A stretch of DNA of 64,000 nucleotides, from positions 9,354,010-9,418,009 of the forward strand of contig VUYV01000004.1 of the NCBI GenBank assembly GCA_008711295.1. Direction: 5' to 3'. A program made the position numbers and the translations under genes. Below, in pieces: positions 28,201 through 42,238 of the stretch; position 1 is the stretch's first letter; every line of letters starts with the position of its first letter. This DNA is from Anarhynchus alexandrinus (taxonomy: Eukaryota > Chordata > Aves > Charadriiformes > Charadriidae). Below the pieces are notes generated by a model that saw only the letters and a list, made by a program, of their open reading frames with translations, was not told the origin of the DNA and searched no databases.

Positions 28201-31200
28201 GACTCTTACACTGAAGAGGAACCTGAGTGGTTCTCTGCTGGTCCTACAAGTCAGTCTGAAACCATTGAGCTCACAGGCTTTGATGATAAAATTTTGGAGG
28301 AAGATCACAAAGGGCGAAAACGGACAAGACGACGTACAGCCTCACTAAAAGAAGGTAATGGCAAATTTGACAAACTTCTTTGTCTGCTAGTATGGCATAT
28401 TGCTGGATATAGAGGTGCTTGTTATAGATCCAGGCAAGTGTAAAGAATAGTACAGTTTATCAATCTTTAATCTTAAACTTGCATAGCTTTTGGTCATCCT
28501 GAAACACAAGACATAAGGCCCATGCGTGATCTTTCAGACTCTGCAAATGCCTTTGAGTGATAAAATACTATTTTTCCAAAAGAAAGGCAGGACTGAGAGG
28601 CTGGAAAAACTTGTATGGATGCTGAATGATATCAGTAATTTGTAGGCTATTAAAAGGTTCTTGTCCATTTCTGTCCTGCTGGTTGCTAAAGGCTTGGTTT
28701 TAGCTAAGCTAGTGCTCTAAGGTACTTGAAATACTTTTTTCCTTGTAGTAATACTAGCATTAGGAACACTGATTTGGACATATAGCTGCCAGTAATATAG
28801 CTTTAAGCTGAATTTGGAGACTATCTGAATTTGTCTGCATTCATTGGACTTCAAGTCTAGGTGGTTATTACCACTGCAAATGCTGTAGTATAAACTTTTC
28901 TGAGGCAAGAGAGAAGATAGCTTCTTAATGCTAGAAATTCTGCAGGTGGACAACATAAACCTGAAGAGCTCAGGCTCAGTTGTGCATTCACTTAACTAAG
29001 CTGTAGTGCATACTAGGTTTGTACTCATGTCACAGCTTTTTTGCAGCACCTATGAAGCTTGGTAAGTCTTTAACATGATGATGCGTACTTTGCTCCTGCA
29101 GGAGGGGTGGGAACAATGTTTGTCATACCTTGACAATATTAAGAAAACTCACGTCAAGTGCTGGCTTTCAGGGAGTCTGCTCTCTGGGGCATCTAGGAAG
29201 AAAGAAGGAGCTGCCAAAGGATTCTTGATGGTTTTCCATCAGGAGCAGCTGTTAACTTTAACAGCTCTATCTGCTTGTTGTGATGTAATATCTGATCTGT
29301 CCTGTGTGCTTCCTGGGTTGATTAGGGTGCAGTTGTTTACACATCATTCAATGGCAGTTCTTATTTTCTTGAAATAGATAGAGCTTCTAGTCTGTAATTA
29401 AGACTGTGCTAGAGTTCTAGTGGGTCCTAGGTACTGTTGTGGCGGGATGCAGCCAGCACACTATAACTGATGAAATATCACATAGAGGGCTAGATTACTT
29501 TGGTCCTATGCTTCTAATTCCTAGGCAATTGCATTGACTGTTAGGCACTGTTCCTACAGGAAATAGTCAAGTTCAGTGACTCAGCAATCACTTGGTTTTC
29601 TTTTTAAGGGATAGAATGCAATGGTGGAGTGGCGGAAGAGGATGAAGTGCAAACTGTCCTTGCCAATGAAACTCCAGCAGATCAAGAAGTTCCTAGGGAA
29701 GCCGTCTTACAAGAACCAGCTCCAGGAGAGTTTGACTTCAATGAGTTCTTTAACCTGGATAAAAGTGTTCCTGGCCTGGCTTCGGTGAGGTGTTTTTCTT
29801 TTAGACTGGCTGTATTCATGAGAAGCATTCTTGCTGCTGCATTCAGTGAAAGCTAAAACTTCTTGCTTTGGGAAAATTGCTTTATGTAGTGTGTAAGTCT
29901 AAGGTGAATTTGCAGAGATTTAGCTTTGTAGCATTAGGATGTTAATTCTAAAATGTTATCCCTGGGACTGGCTCCATCTCCAAAGAAAGTGTATGAGGCA
30001 AACTAGCTCATTATTTTTCCTTTCTTTTGATCATTACTTGAAGGCTCAAAATCAGCATCCTGGATGGATCTTCTTGGGAAGTATTACAGGTGTGTTCAGA
30101 GAAGATTCACTTAAAAAAAAAAAAAACAACAAACTAGTATAGCTGAAAACAACTGTTTGCAGCTAAGTCTGGGAGTCACAGCAAATAGATATTTTTGTGC
30201 CAGCTTCCTGCAAGGCAGAAAGCCTGAAGAGGTCTGATAAATATATAGTTGCATTGTTATCAATACCAGTGATGTGACTGAAAGGATGTATGTCTGAGAA
30301 GGTTTGAATCTTTATCACTTAAACCTCTGTATAGTAGTTAATTCATTATTTACAACTACTAGTACTGAGTTGGAAAAACAAAGGTAGCCTACTAATTCAG
30401 TCAAAAGGATGTTTAAACAATGTTATTGATGTGACCAGTAGATACTGTGTTGCCCAAGTGGTACATGGGGTGCTACTGTAACTTAGCTAGTAACAAGGGG
30501 AGCTAGTAACATCACTGGGTCTGTCACTAGAAAGAAAAGCTATTCTTGACTATTCTAGATGGTATAACCGATTAGTAGATAGAACTTGAGTAAAAAGGCT
30601 TAGTGCTGTAAAAAGGTAAATGTGTTTAAAAAAAAAAAATCGTATTCTGACAGCAAATGAATAGGCCTGATACATAGTTCAGAAACATTAGGGTTTAAAA
30701 AAATAGAATCTTGACCTACTCCTTAATGTGGAAAAGCTGCTTGCATTAAAAAAGGCTTATCATATGGTGGCAGTAATTTGACAAGTACATAGTGGAGAGT
30801 TTGTTCTACTTATAGAAGAGGTAAACAATGTGTCTTTTCACAAGTCATAAAATACCTGCTGATGAAGCTTTAGTGGGCAGATGTTTTAATTTGTCACAAA
30901 AGTGAGTTTCAGACTAGCCAGAGCATGTTGTAATATTCTTTCTTTGTATTGGTGATATGTCTGTGACAAGCGTTATTGTGACAAGCAGATTTGTATGTTT
31001 CCTGACATAACTGTCTTGATTCTTCTAACATGTTTGATTCAAACAATCAAAACTAAATGGATCAATGCTATCTTGGTTTTGCTGTTGTAAACAGTGTTGA
31101 GTGCTCCTTGTTTCAGATAAAATAGCTTCTCTGGCAGAATGAAGCTGGTCTTACTTTTGTCTAAAAGTAAAGGTGTTGCATGGTGAAACGGTATCTGTGC

Positions 31201-34200
31201 CTATTGCGGGCTTTTAACTGGATCCTGTCTTGCAAGATAGGAAGAGCTTTAGTTTGAGTTCAATTTTAGAAGCATTTCAAAAGCAGCGCATTATAATGAT
31301 TAGCAAAGAAGTAAACAGTTTCTAGAAACTGTAGTGACTTCTGACAGAGTAACTCTATGAAGTACTGCTTAGGGACCTCAGTTCTGCCTGGAGGGAGAAG
31401 GTGCTAGCTGCCAGTACTGTGCTGATGATGCGGACTCTGTTGGCTTGAAGAATGCAACCCTCTTAGTCCCAGAATGGTTCAGCATGTGAAGTGCAAGCAA
31501 GTAGCCCCTCGCTACTGTCTTTCTCCCCCAGCCCTTGTGGGATGCTCGCAAGTCAGGGAGTAGTCCCTGCACTTCATTCCAGGCACTGTCCTTGGCTATT
31601 GCTGGAACTGAATTGAATCATGACTGCAGAAAATACAACAGATCAAAGTACTCCCTCTGTACAGCGATAGGGACCAGCATTGAGCTATTTGGCTACCAGA
31701 ATTACTAGTTGTTGTAACTTGTTTTAATTCTTCTGACAAATGCTTCTCACTTTTTTGGCACGTCCACTGTAAAATGGCACGGTCGATCTTTGGATGCTCC
31801 AATTATGCTGTTTCAGTTATATCAAATACTTGTTCAGAGTAGGAATATAAATAAAAGCTGTATGATGGGTTATGCTAAGTGACTATATGAATGCTGCCCT
31901 ATTGGAAGGAAAAAAAGCAGTTCAAAGCTGCTAAACTCTGGGAGCAGCATCTAGTTGTCTGTAGCAGAAGAATCTTGGTTGCCCAGTAAAGCTTCTCAAA
32001 GATGTCACTGATCTTTTGTTAAGAATATCTTTTTTTTTTCTCTCCATAATCTAGATGATAGAGGATGTGCTGGGGGAAGGCTCAGTGTCTGCCAGCAGGT
32101 TCAGCAGGTGGTTTTCTAATCCTAGTCGTTCTGGAAGTCGGTCAAGCAGCTTGAGATCTACACCACATGAGGAACTGGAGAGGCTGGCAGGTAAGAAGAC
32201 TACAGGACAATGCAGGGTCAGATAGCCTCCTTCCATATTCCTTCCTACTCATTCAATAAGAACATGGCAGATAAAGCTTTAGGATAGTGAATTCTTCCAC
32301 AGTTTAAGCACTTCACGTTCTTTTGGAAGCTCTTAGAGTAAGCAGCTGAATGTTCTTTTTTTATAAATGTTCGTGTCATGCTCCTGATGACTCTCCAGCT
32401 GATCTTGGGCAAGGGGTGTGAGGCATAACTTTTCAGTGACATATTGAAGTTGGTTACCAGTGTATGTTCACCTTGAGACATTGGGTTGGTAAACTGATGT
32501 CGCAGTGCTCCTGGTTTTGCTGTTTCAGGTCTAGAGCAAGCCATTCTCTCCCCTGGCCAGAACTCTGGAAACTACTTTGCTCCCATTCCATTGGAAGACC
32601 ACTCTGAAAACAAAGTGGACATCCTAGAAATGCTACAGAAAGCCAAAGTGGACTTAAAACCTCTTCTCTCAAGTCTTTCAGCCAACAAGGAAAAGCTTAG
32701 AGAGAGCAGTAAGTGCCTCTTCAGATATTGTTGAGTTCTTGTGATGCAGTATCTCAAGGCAAGAGGCTTGGTATTCTGGAAACCTCAACTGCCAAGTCCA
32801 GGAGTAGGGAGTATTATAGGTTTACTTATGCTACAGAAAACCCAATATTCAACAGGTCTCAGTTGCGTCAATATCATCGCTGAACCTTTTCATCCTAAAT
32901 CATAGGATGACATCAGAACTCTCAGACCGCTTTACTGGCCATTAATAATCATAAGTTAAGATGATGCAAGTCTTGATCTGAGTTTCCAGCTTTGTCTTTG
33001 GCATTTATATAAGTTTTTTTCATACTGGAGACTGGTAATGTCAGCTCTGAAACTGTGTGGCATTTAAACTCTGGCTTCACCAAAAACTGTGTAAGTTGAT
33101 CTTGCAAGCATCTATAATGGATCACATTGATCCATTAAGTATCAGTATCTAAAAAGATGAGCAGTGGCTTGAGGATGTCAATTTTTTCCAAGTGCATACT
33201 CTGCACTTGAACTTCTCAAGACTGTTGCTGGCACTTGAAGCACAGTGGTCTGTGCTCACTGTTCAGTGCATTAATTAACTAACATAAAGCTACAACATAG
33301 CATAACTAAGACAAATCTGTTCCTAACTTGGCTAGAATCACAGGATTCCAGGAACTTACTCTGTTAGAATTCACTTTTGCTAGTATCAGCTAGAACAGCT
33401 GTTTAGACCAAACAGAGTTCAGGGCTGACTTTAAACTTAATGTTCAAGGGCACCTCCAAGTTAGGGCTTTGCATGTTTGGGCCCATAGTGTGCATGGAGG
33501 GTACAAAATGCATGTGTTCCTTGAAGTCTTGAGGTCTAATTCCAATTGGTTTCTCTTTGGCAAGCAGCATGTATTGCCATGTAAACTGGACTGAACAAAA
33601 AGTAATGCTACTCTGACTTGTGTGAAGCATCTAGGAAGGAAAGCATCCAAGCACTGCAAATACTCTTAAACATCCAGCGTGGGAGCAGGGAGCATTGGCT
33701 AACATATGGGGAACTTTTTCTTAATTTGACTTAAATAGAACTACAAGTCTTTTCTGTGTTCTGCTTAGTCTGACTTTTCTACTAAAAGTTTTTTAAACCT
33801 TGATCCTCGCAAACCAAGGATGAAGGAACAAAAAATTGTGGGGAAGCTTTCATTCACTCAAAAGTACCTGACTTGGGTTCTATAGCCCATAAAATGCTGT
33901 ACTGTTCTTCAAGCGTTGTGGAGTTTTCAGGTCAATTCCTCTCCACCAACATCATACCTTTCCTCCTGTTCCATACTGCATGTCTGCATCATTGTTTCTT
34001 TTCTCCACCTTCTTGCCCAAATTTCCAGTGAATCTTATTTCTTTGGGCCAACATCTGCTACAGCAACCCATGGCATGCTCCTGTCTCTTCTTCCTTTTCT
34101 CTTAAGGTGTCATACCTTGTGATGTGTGTTAGCTCGTCCATAAAGCATGTCTAGCCTTGATGTCAAGCACTGATAGATATTTACATAGGCATAGAGAGGA

Positions 34201-37200
34201 AAAGTACCGCTTAATAACACTTATACCTTATTCCAGTTATGCCAGTGAAATCTTTCTGTAGTGGCTTTAATTTCTTAGCAAAAAAATCTGCTTCAAACTT
34301 TATGCACACCAAACTAAGTGTGTCACTGAGTCTCCAAAGTATCTAAGTTTTCCAGGTATGTATTCTCTCTACTTATGAGAGCTTATGTGTCTTGCGGGAT
34401 AAAGGAAAGCTGGCGAGAAGTTACCAGTTGAAACCTAAACAGATTCTTGTGGAGTCTCACATGCCTGTAGTTGCACATGGCCATACTCCTAAATTGGATA
34501 TTAGAATATCAGTCTAAACACAAGTCAGACATAGTTTGACAGCTAGTGTGAATATCAGAAGATAAGTTTTTGGCTGTTCATTGTTTTCAAACAGCTTGTA
34601 TTCAACACCTACACAAGAATTATTAGCTCACTCGTAAACAGAGAATTGTGGTTTACCAGTATTTCTCCTGTATTTCTCAGCACATTCAGGAGTTGTACTT
34701 TCAGTGGAAGAAGTCGAAGCTGGGCTAAAGGGCCTGAAAGTGGATCAGGAGGGAAAAATTGCTACTCCATTTATGGCTGAGCAAATGGAGGAAGCATTGA
34801 ATGTCACTGGCTCCAGACAGATCAAGAAAGATGGAGATATGACTGCATTTAACAAACTAGTCAGCAGTATGAAGGCAAGTGGGACTCTACCTTCACAGCC
34901 CAAAGTCAACGTAAGTAGTAGACACCTGCAGTCTTCTGAACTGTGCTAAGACACGGGTTATGAACTGAAAACCCCTTACATGATCCTTCTGATAACATGC
35001 GAGCTGTGACTGGATACAGCAGCATATTAAATATAGGTTTACATTTAGAATATTGTTGTTTGGAGGGGAAAGTAAGGGAGGTCACTTTTCCCTAGCCAAA
35101 GTAATTAAAAGTGGGTTTTTTTCAGTTCAGAGTTCAAAGGGTTGATTTCATGTTAAGTTTCTGAAAGCCTCAGAACTAATACTATGTGACAGTTCTAATA
35201 ATTACCACCTTGAAAGTGGACCTATGTGAATATCTAGTCCAATTGATTAATATCTGGACTTGAAGACTATAAATACTTGCCCCCAAAAATATCCTGTATG
35301 ATGAAAAGGCTGAATCTTCTACTATAAAGGACGTTTTGATTAGTGTTCAAGAGTCTCCTACGCTTGAACTCATCTTGTCTGAACCTTATTTAATAAAGAC
35401 AAATACATCTTTAGAAAAGATTCTGTGTAACAGAAATCATCAGTCCACTGTTAATGGAAGACTTGCTAGTGTTAGTTTAGTGGTTGCCTTAGTGCTGCTA
35501 TTAAAAGGCACCTCTGTTCAAATGCTTGTAGTGTGGTTATAGCCAACACTTACCTGAAGCTTAGATGTCTTGCTTTAGTGACTTCTGGTTTAATAGAGGT
35601 ATGTCAGTGCACAATCTAGTATTTTAAGCTTGGATTTGTACTAAGATAAAACTAAACTGAATACTTGTTAGCTGAAAGATTAACATTAAACAACAGATTA
35701 TACTAAGCTTTAGACTGGGAGAGATTGTAGTATGAAATTTCATCCTGCTGCTAACTGCCTCAATGGTATGTTTGACCCAAAGCTATCAACAACTACTACT
35801 GGCACCATGAAATACTTCTAACTAAGGCTAAAGCATCTGTTTTTTCCTGCTAATTAATACCCAAGGACTTTTAGCCTCATCCCACTTCACTAAAAGATAG
35901 TGAAGAATGTAAATTTGCCCTGTGAGAATTTGCAGACTGATTTCACACAAATCAAGACTTTGATTTCTGGCTGTCTCTTTACAATGACCTGTAATTTTGA
36001 TGCACAGGAGAATATCTTAAATAATTTCTCTCATATATGAACATTTTTCAGTTTGTGCAGAGTTTCAGTTGACCACTTGGCCCAACGTTTCATCTCCAGA
36101 TTGCACAATTATATAAATTCATATATCTTACTCAAACTTGAATAAGGCACACTGAACCACCTGTATGCAATCCAGCACCAGGCATTTTCTTAGCTAGGGA
36201 GGATCTGTGAGCCAGCTCAGCCCTCAGCTTTGCTGGAATGTTATTTGGCTGATGCATAAACTGTGGTTTTGACAGAACAGGTGAAATTATTACTGTCACT
36301 GAGACAAATGTGGCTTGTCTCTTAGTCTGATGCTTGTTGTATCTACATCTAATTTATAATGTTTTCCTTTTCTTAGCAGAGCCTTGAGAGCCACTTAATG
36401 TCACCTCCAGAGATGCCAGGCCAGCCTCTGTCAAAGAATATTCTGCAGGTACTTCTTGGGGGGAGGGGGGAGAGTACTTAAAAGGGCATCCCTAGTAGGA
36501 AAACAAAAATTGTTTGAAAATAAGGCATTTAAGGCAATTATGAGATCAGTAATCAGACATGACTCCCTACAGAGGAAATAGAACTAGTCACTAGTTCAGT
36601 TTACTTTGAAATTTGTCTTGTCATGCTATTTCCCATGATTACAACTTGAAAATTAAAAATGTGGCTAAGTGCCTAATTCTAAGGGCAATCCAGAATTGAT
36701 GTATCTAGTTGCACAAATGCACCTTGTCTCTTTATCTTGCTATAAATAGTGTAGCCTGTAGTGTAGTAAAATGAGCTTGTTTGTGTAAATTGATCATATT
36801 GTGGACCTTCTTTCATTACTTATTCTTAGGAACTTCTTGGTCCACCCATTACCAGACCTGCTTCATCAAATGTCTTAAGTGGCCTGATGGGTGGGTTGGA
36901 ACCTGCAGCCTCTTTGCTGACACAAAGAGCACCTTCTCCCCCTATTCCACCTGTGTTTCCAACTCGAGCTGCTTCCGCGGATTACCTGCGCCATAGAATA
37001 TCTTCACCCATCGGTGAGACTGGTTGCAAATCAGTTTGCTTTTATATTACTTGAGTTTGTTTTTATTGTTCTGTAAAGCATTCTTTAAAACTTCCTGGCA
37101 CTTGGCGGGCAGTTAGGTCAGTGTCTGCTTCTTGAGTGAAAGATGCCTTTTTACTTAAGTCTCTAATGTTAAATTAATATTAAAGTCATTTCCAGAAAAT

Positions 37201-40200
37201 GTAGATGTGTGTGACAGATCAACTAGACCTCACAGTAAATTCTGGTGTGGAGTAATGTGCTCAGCTACTGTATAAGAAGCCAATTTTCAGGGACTGCTTG
37301 GTCATTTGTCTAGCAAAACACTACCAGTAGCCTCCCTGTAGCTCTCCAGCCTAGTGACAAGGAAGAGACACAGCTCTGTGTAGACTTAAGGGATAACCTG
37401 AGAGTTTTCACAAGAAATCCTTAATTCCATGTAGAATTGTTTAACTTAGGGTGTATATTGTATATATTGAAATAAACTGTTAGTCTTCTTAAATACAACT
37501 GTTGAATGTTCTCTAGGTTTTGGACAAGGTTCTCAGCAATTGCTTGGTGATCCATTTCCAGGTGTAAGGAAGCCCATGAGTCCAGTTGCTGCACAGGTTA
37601 GATTAAATGCATTTTGCTTAATGTGTATTCATCTTGTTACATTGTATGGTCTAGAAGTAACTTGTAAAAACACATATGTGTCTGCTATATTCAGATGTTT
37701 ATGCTTAGTCAAGTTCACTCTGAGTGTGAGGATGCAAAGTCTCATTTAGTAAAGTCTCAAAACCTCATTGCAATTGGAGCCATCTTAGAGTACCTCAAGT
37801 ACAAAATTTTTTGAAACTTCTGTTGTGTGTCAGAAAACAGATGGCTGTTGGTGGGCAGATGCTTTGTGGAGACTCTAACTGTAGCAGTAAATTTTCAGTA
37901 TCTTAAACTCCAAACAAATACAAGCTTTGATTTGTGTGTCTTTTATACAACTCTGCTTCAGATGAGTCCCTTGGAAATACAGCAAGCTGCGTTAGAGGGA
38001 CTGGCATTACCACACGACTTAGCTATACAGGCAGCAAACTTCTATCAACATGGCTTTGGTAAACCACAGATGGACAAAAGCAGAGATGGCTACAGAAACA
38101 GGTGAGTATTTGACTGCAAAATTTAAGGGGTACACCGTCAATGGATTTTTTTAATATGAGTATTTTCTTTTACTAGATATTAGTACTAGTGACTCAAGCT
38201 TGCATTGGTTCTTGGCAATCCTGCTTTCCATTCCGTGCCAAGAGTAGAGCTGGGTCTTAGTAACTTACTGTCTGTTAACAGGCAGCAGCGAGTGACTAAA
38301 TCCCCTGCACCAGGACACAGAGGCAATGCATCTTCTCCAGCCCCGACAGCATCCATTACCAGCATGGTCAGTACCTAATGTATAATGACTGTAGGAAAAG
38401 CTGTAAAAAGTGTCTGCAGTAACTAGACTATAGCAATTGTAACCAACAGGAGAAAGGGAGACCACGTTTGTGTTGTAGTGGTGGCCACATGATACAAGAG
38501 TGAACTATACTTCATACTTAATTGAATGTCTTCACTTTAAAATACAGCCTTTTCTGACCACTGTCTTATTTAAAACTGAAGAAGCACCATTAATATTATC
38601 TTGACCTGGTCTTCTGAAACCAAAGGAAGATAACTCTGAAAACTCAGGCCCTTGTATTTTGGTACTTAAGTTTTCAGAAGACAAGTGCTGAAAGGCATTA
38701 GCCTCTTCAGAGGACACTGGTCTTTAGGTATGAAGTGACTGACCTAAGTGTCTACGAGTTCAAATATTACCTAGGAGCTTCAGGGTCACTTTGAAAATAA
38801 GTAAAATCTCAAAGCCAAGCTGTTGCCTTGCTGCCTTCACTGTGTAGAATGTTACTTTGACCTAAATTTTCCAATCAATCAAATACTTGCTTGGAGATCA
38901 GGACTAATACAGGCTATCAGCTGCTAAATCAAATGAGTGCTTTGGTTTGTATACCAAATGAGTGGCTTCCACAGATGCTACGTAACCTTGAATGGTAGAA
39001 GAATACAAATGAGGCAATTGTTTTCTGCAGATCTGTCAGCCCTGAGTTAATACACATAAGGCAGCTCTGTAGAAACTCCTGCTGAGCTGCTGTTCTGAAC
39101 CAATAGCAAAGAGGAAACAGCTGTAACTTAGAATACAGCTCACCTAGCTTGTTTCAAGCCTGTTTAACTTTATTAAAATCAGCAGATGTTCTCAAAGGTA
39201 TCAGACATCTGCAAAAGCTAAAGAGAAATGCTTAAACTATAGAATAAAGCTATGAAAGGAAGTGAAGTCACAGGCACATAGTGGCCAATTCAAAAGAGAT
39301 TTAAGTGGAAAGGATGTACTAGAATTGGTGTCCACCCACAACTAAGGTAGTGTGGCCTAGATAATCAGCACCGAGTAAGGTGTTGCTTCTTACTGTGTCC
39401 TCTGCAGCTGTCTCCTTCCTTCACACCTACCTCGGTGATTCGCAAGATGTATGAGAGCAAAGAAAAAAGCAAAGAGGAGCCAGTTTCTGGGAAAATGAAA
39501 GTCAGTGATGGTAAAGATGAAAATCAGAGGCCAAATGAAGGTATTGTCATGGATTTAAAATAACACACACAAGAGATTGTGATTAGAATCAAAGAGCTTT
39601 ACCCCATAATATGCCAGGCTAACTTTAGACATTGCTGATTTGTGGAGATGAGGAAGGTGTAGAAATGAGCCTGTAATAGGAGGAATGGTTAGAGCTATGG
39701 AGGGTATACACAAGTGCAGTATTCCACCAGTGCTGGATTTCAATCCATTTTTTCCTTATCTGTCAAGTTTGTGGGCAATAGTGACACTAAGAGGCCTGGA
39801 CCAAAACTGTTTCTTTGCAACCGGCCTTTTTGAACAAGCATATTAACAATAATGCTTCCATATTGCTCTATACCAGTAATTGAATACGAGCAACTTACAG
39901 CCCTCTCAAGACATCTTAACTGAACAATCAAAGCTGAGACCAGTTAAGCTGTCTTAAATGTAGCAGATCAAGGAAGCATTTTGCACCCTAACTAATGTAA
40001 GTGGCTAGTCAAAGGAAATGCTCAATACTATTGCCTGACCCGGCAAACGTTCCTAAATGCTATGACATCGTACTTCCATACTGGTACCTACAGAAGCAGC
40101 TTGCAGTTCATACTATACCACTGACTTTTTTCCTTTTAGCACTCCAACTATTACTGCTACCTCAACTGGTAGCAGACGACGCTAAGATATCCTAGGCCTT

Positions 40201-42238
40201 GTCTAACTGATCTGTATGGTCTGTGGAAGTACCTTCTTGAGATGCTTTAGTGTTCCAAATCTTGCTAAGCAGATGTCAGACATAGAAGGCTGCTCCTGAC
40301 CCCCAAACACATCTAAACTGATAAACCACTTTGGGCAAGATTTCTGGCACAACTCCAGCTCCCAATTATAATCTTGTCAAGGGAGGATCCCCTGTACCTC
40401 CTCTCTTGGTTTGGGCCTGACTCATCTGTGCTGCCAGTTAGAAATTTCTAAGAAAGGAAAAATAAGAGTTAAAGGTGGAGTTACTGCTGATTCTGACCTA
40501 ACTTAAACTTGCTGTCAAGGGATTTCTGTGGAACATATTCCTTCTCATTGTTTTGAAATAATTTGCCCAAAAGCATGCAGGAAAGACATGCTTACTATTA
40601 AATACATACAACTAAAGTTCAGCTCGTCCTGGAATCTAGCTATCCAGTCATTAGCTTTAACTTTCATTAGATGTAATCTTTAGCTGTGGACTATAATAGT
40701 TGTATTCAATTCTAGCTACAGATAACCTACTGTCTAGTTCTGTGGAGAATGCAGATCAAGAAACTTTGCCCACCTTAGGTACCAAACTACCTGCACTGCA
40801 ACGCTCTGCATGTTCCACACCTCTTACCCAAGCAAATCGTTGCACCAAAGAGCAAGACTACAGGCCTAAATCAACTGGTAGAAAGACTCCTACAATGGCC
40901 TCCCCAGTACCAGGAGGCCCTTTTCTTCGTCCTGTTCATCAAGTACCCCTTGTTCCCCATGTACCAATTGTACGACCTGCTCACCAACTGCATCCAGGAT
41001 TGGTCCAGAGAATGCTGGCACAGGGGGTTCATCCGCAACATCTTCCTCTACTGCAAGCAGGTAATCCATGCTCTTTTCCTGTAAGTTAATGCATGTTCTC
41101 TGTAAGACTGACTTTGTGTTAGGAACAGCACAAACTGATACTCGTTACTGGTAATGTTTATTACATCAAAACTTACCTTTAAAACCTTGCAATAAATCCC
41201 AACCCATCTAAATATATAAATGTTTGGTTTGCTTCAATTTCCTTATGCTTATTAGGTAAGACGTTTCCTCACTCTTGTTCAACAGGTATGCTTCCTCCCG
41301 GGGTGGACCTGTCTCACTTGCAGGGAATATCTGCTCCCATCCTTGGCCAGCCTTTCTACCCGCTACCAACAGCCAGCCATCACATCTTAAATCCACGCTC
41401 TGGGACGCCTTTGCAGCTAGCGATGATGCAACAGCAACTGCAACGATCAGGTAGGCTAAAATTAAAACAGGAGTGAGTTTTAGAATACTGACTAGCCTGC
41501 TCCACATACTATGTGTGTTGGCCTGATTCAGTATACTGGGCTAACAAGAAGCTATTTTGGTAATTTAGATACTCATAATCACTAATCTTGTGTGGGTATT
41601 AGAGCAGTTTTGGCCACTGCAGGCTCTTATGCCAGAAGAAAGTCCAAGGGGAGCATTCGGTTTCAAGATCTGTGTTGCTATTGACAGATCTGCTGTTTGC
41701 AGCATGTATGTGGTCTGTCTGTCTTTGCTAGGTGAGAGGTGAGAGAGGCCGTCCGCCTATCTCAGATAAAATGCTGTTTGGTGCTGGTCTTCCAGTTAAA
41801 ACCTGTACAGTACTGTGTCCAGAACTGGCAGTGTCAGGCAGTTTATGGGAGTACTAACAACAGAACAACTGTGTGGTCTGGATTTCCCAGGGCTAATGGA
41901 ATGAGTAAAAAGCCACCGTTGGCTCGCATGCCTTATCAGGTGATTGCTCTGGGCAAATCTCAGTGTTGGGTGAACATATTACTCCACCTCTAACAGCTTT
42001 ACATTTCACAGGCAGTGGAGCACAGGGATCACCTGCTGGTGCACAAACAACCCCTCAGAATGTGCTGTCTCGGACTGGATTATCTCATGGGCACACACAG
42101 CTTGACCATCGCCCCAGCCAGAGAAGTGGATCTCCCATTGGCCTTGCAAAATGGTTTGGTTCGGATGTCTTGCAGCAGCCTCTCCCTTCCATGCCATCCA
42201 AAGTCATCAGTGTAGATGAACTGGAATACCGGCAGTGA
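22237..42238 (+). CDS. EIF4ENIF1: EIF4ENIF1 (4E-T), eIF4E nuclear import factor and mRNA repressor, complete, 987 aa
   Basis: Exons: 22237-22335 (exon starts 22209), 25612-25685, 26529-26656, 27216-27511, 28153-28354, 29609-29784, 32055-32190, 32529-32708, 34681-34910, 36380-36448, 36830-37013, 37517-37596, 37962-38101, 38282-38366, 39408-39540, 40716-41060, 41286-41450, 41997-42238. These total 2964 nt, ending TGA; I recall 985 residues for human. Start: GTCACCATGG, a good Kozak context. Visible motifs: eIF4E-binding YTKEELL (Tyr31-Leu37); the Cup-homology/DDX6-binding segment with IEL (237-239) and GFDDKIL (241-247); a basic nuclear-import cluster KGRKRTRRR (252-260); a leucine-rich, export-like LEMLQKAKVDLKPLL in exon 32529-32708; and a conserved C-terminus ending DELEYRQ. 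Known role: shuttles eIF4E, represses translation and protects deadenylated mRNA in P-bodies. Two acceptors have in-frame alternatives (see findings). Confidence 0.97.
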
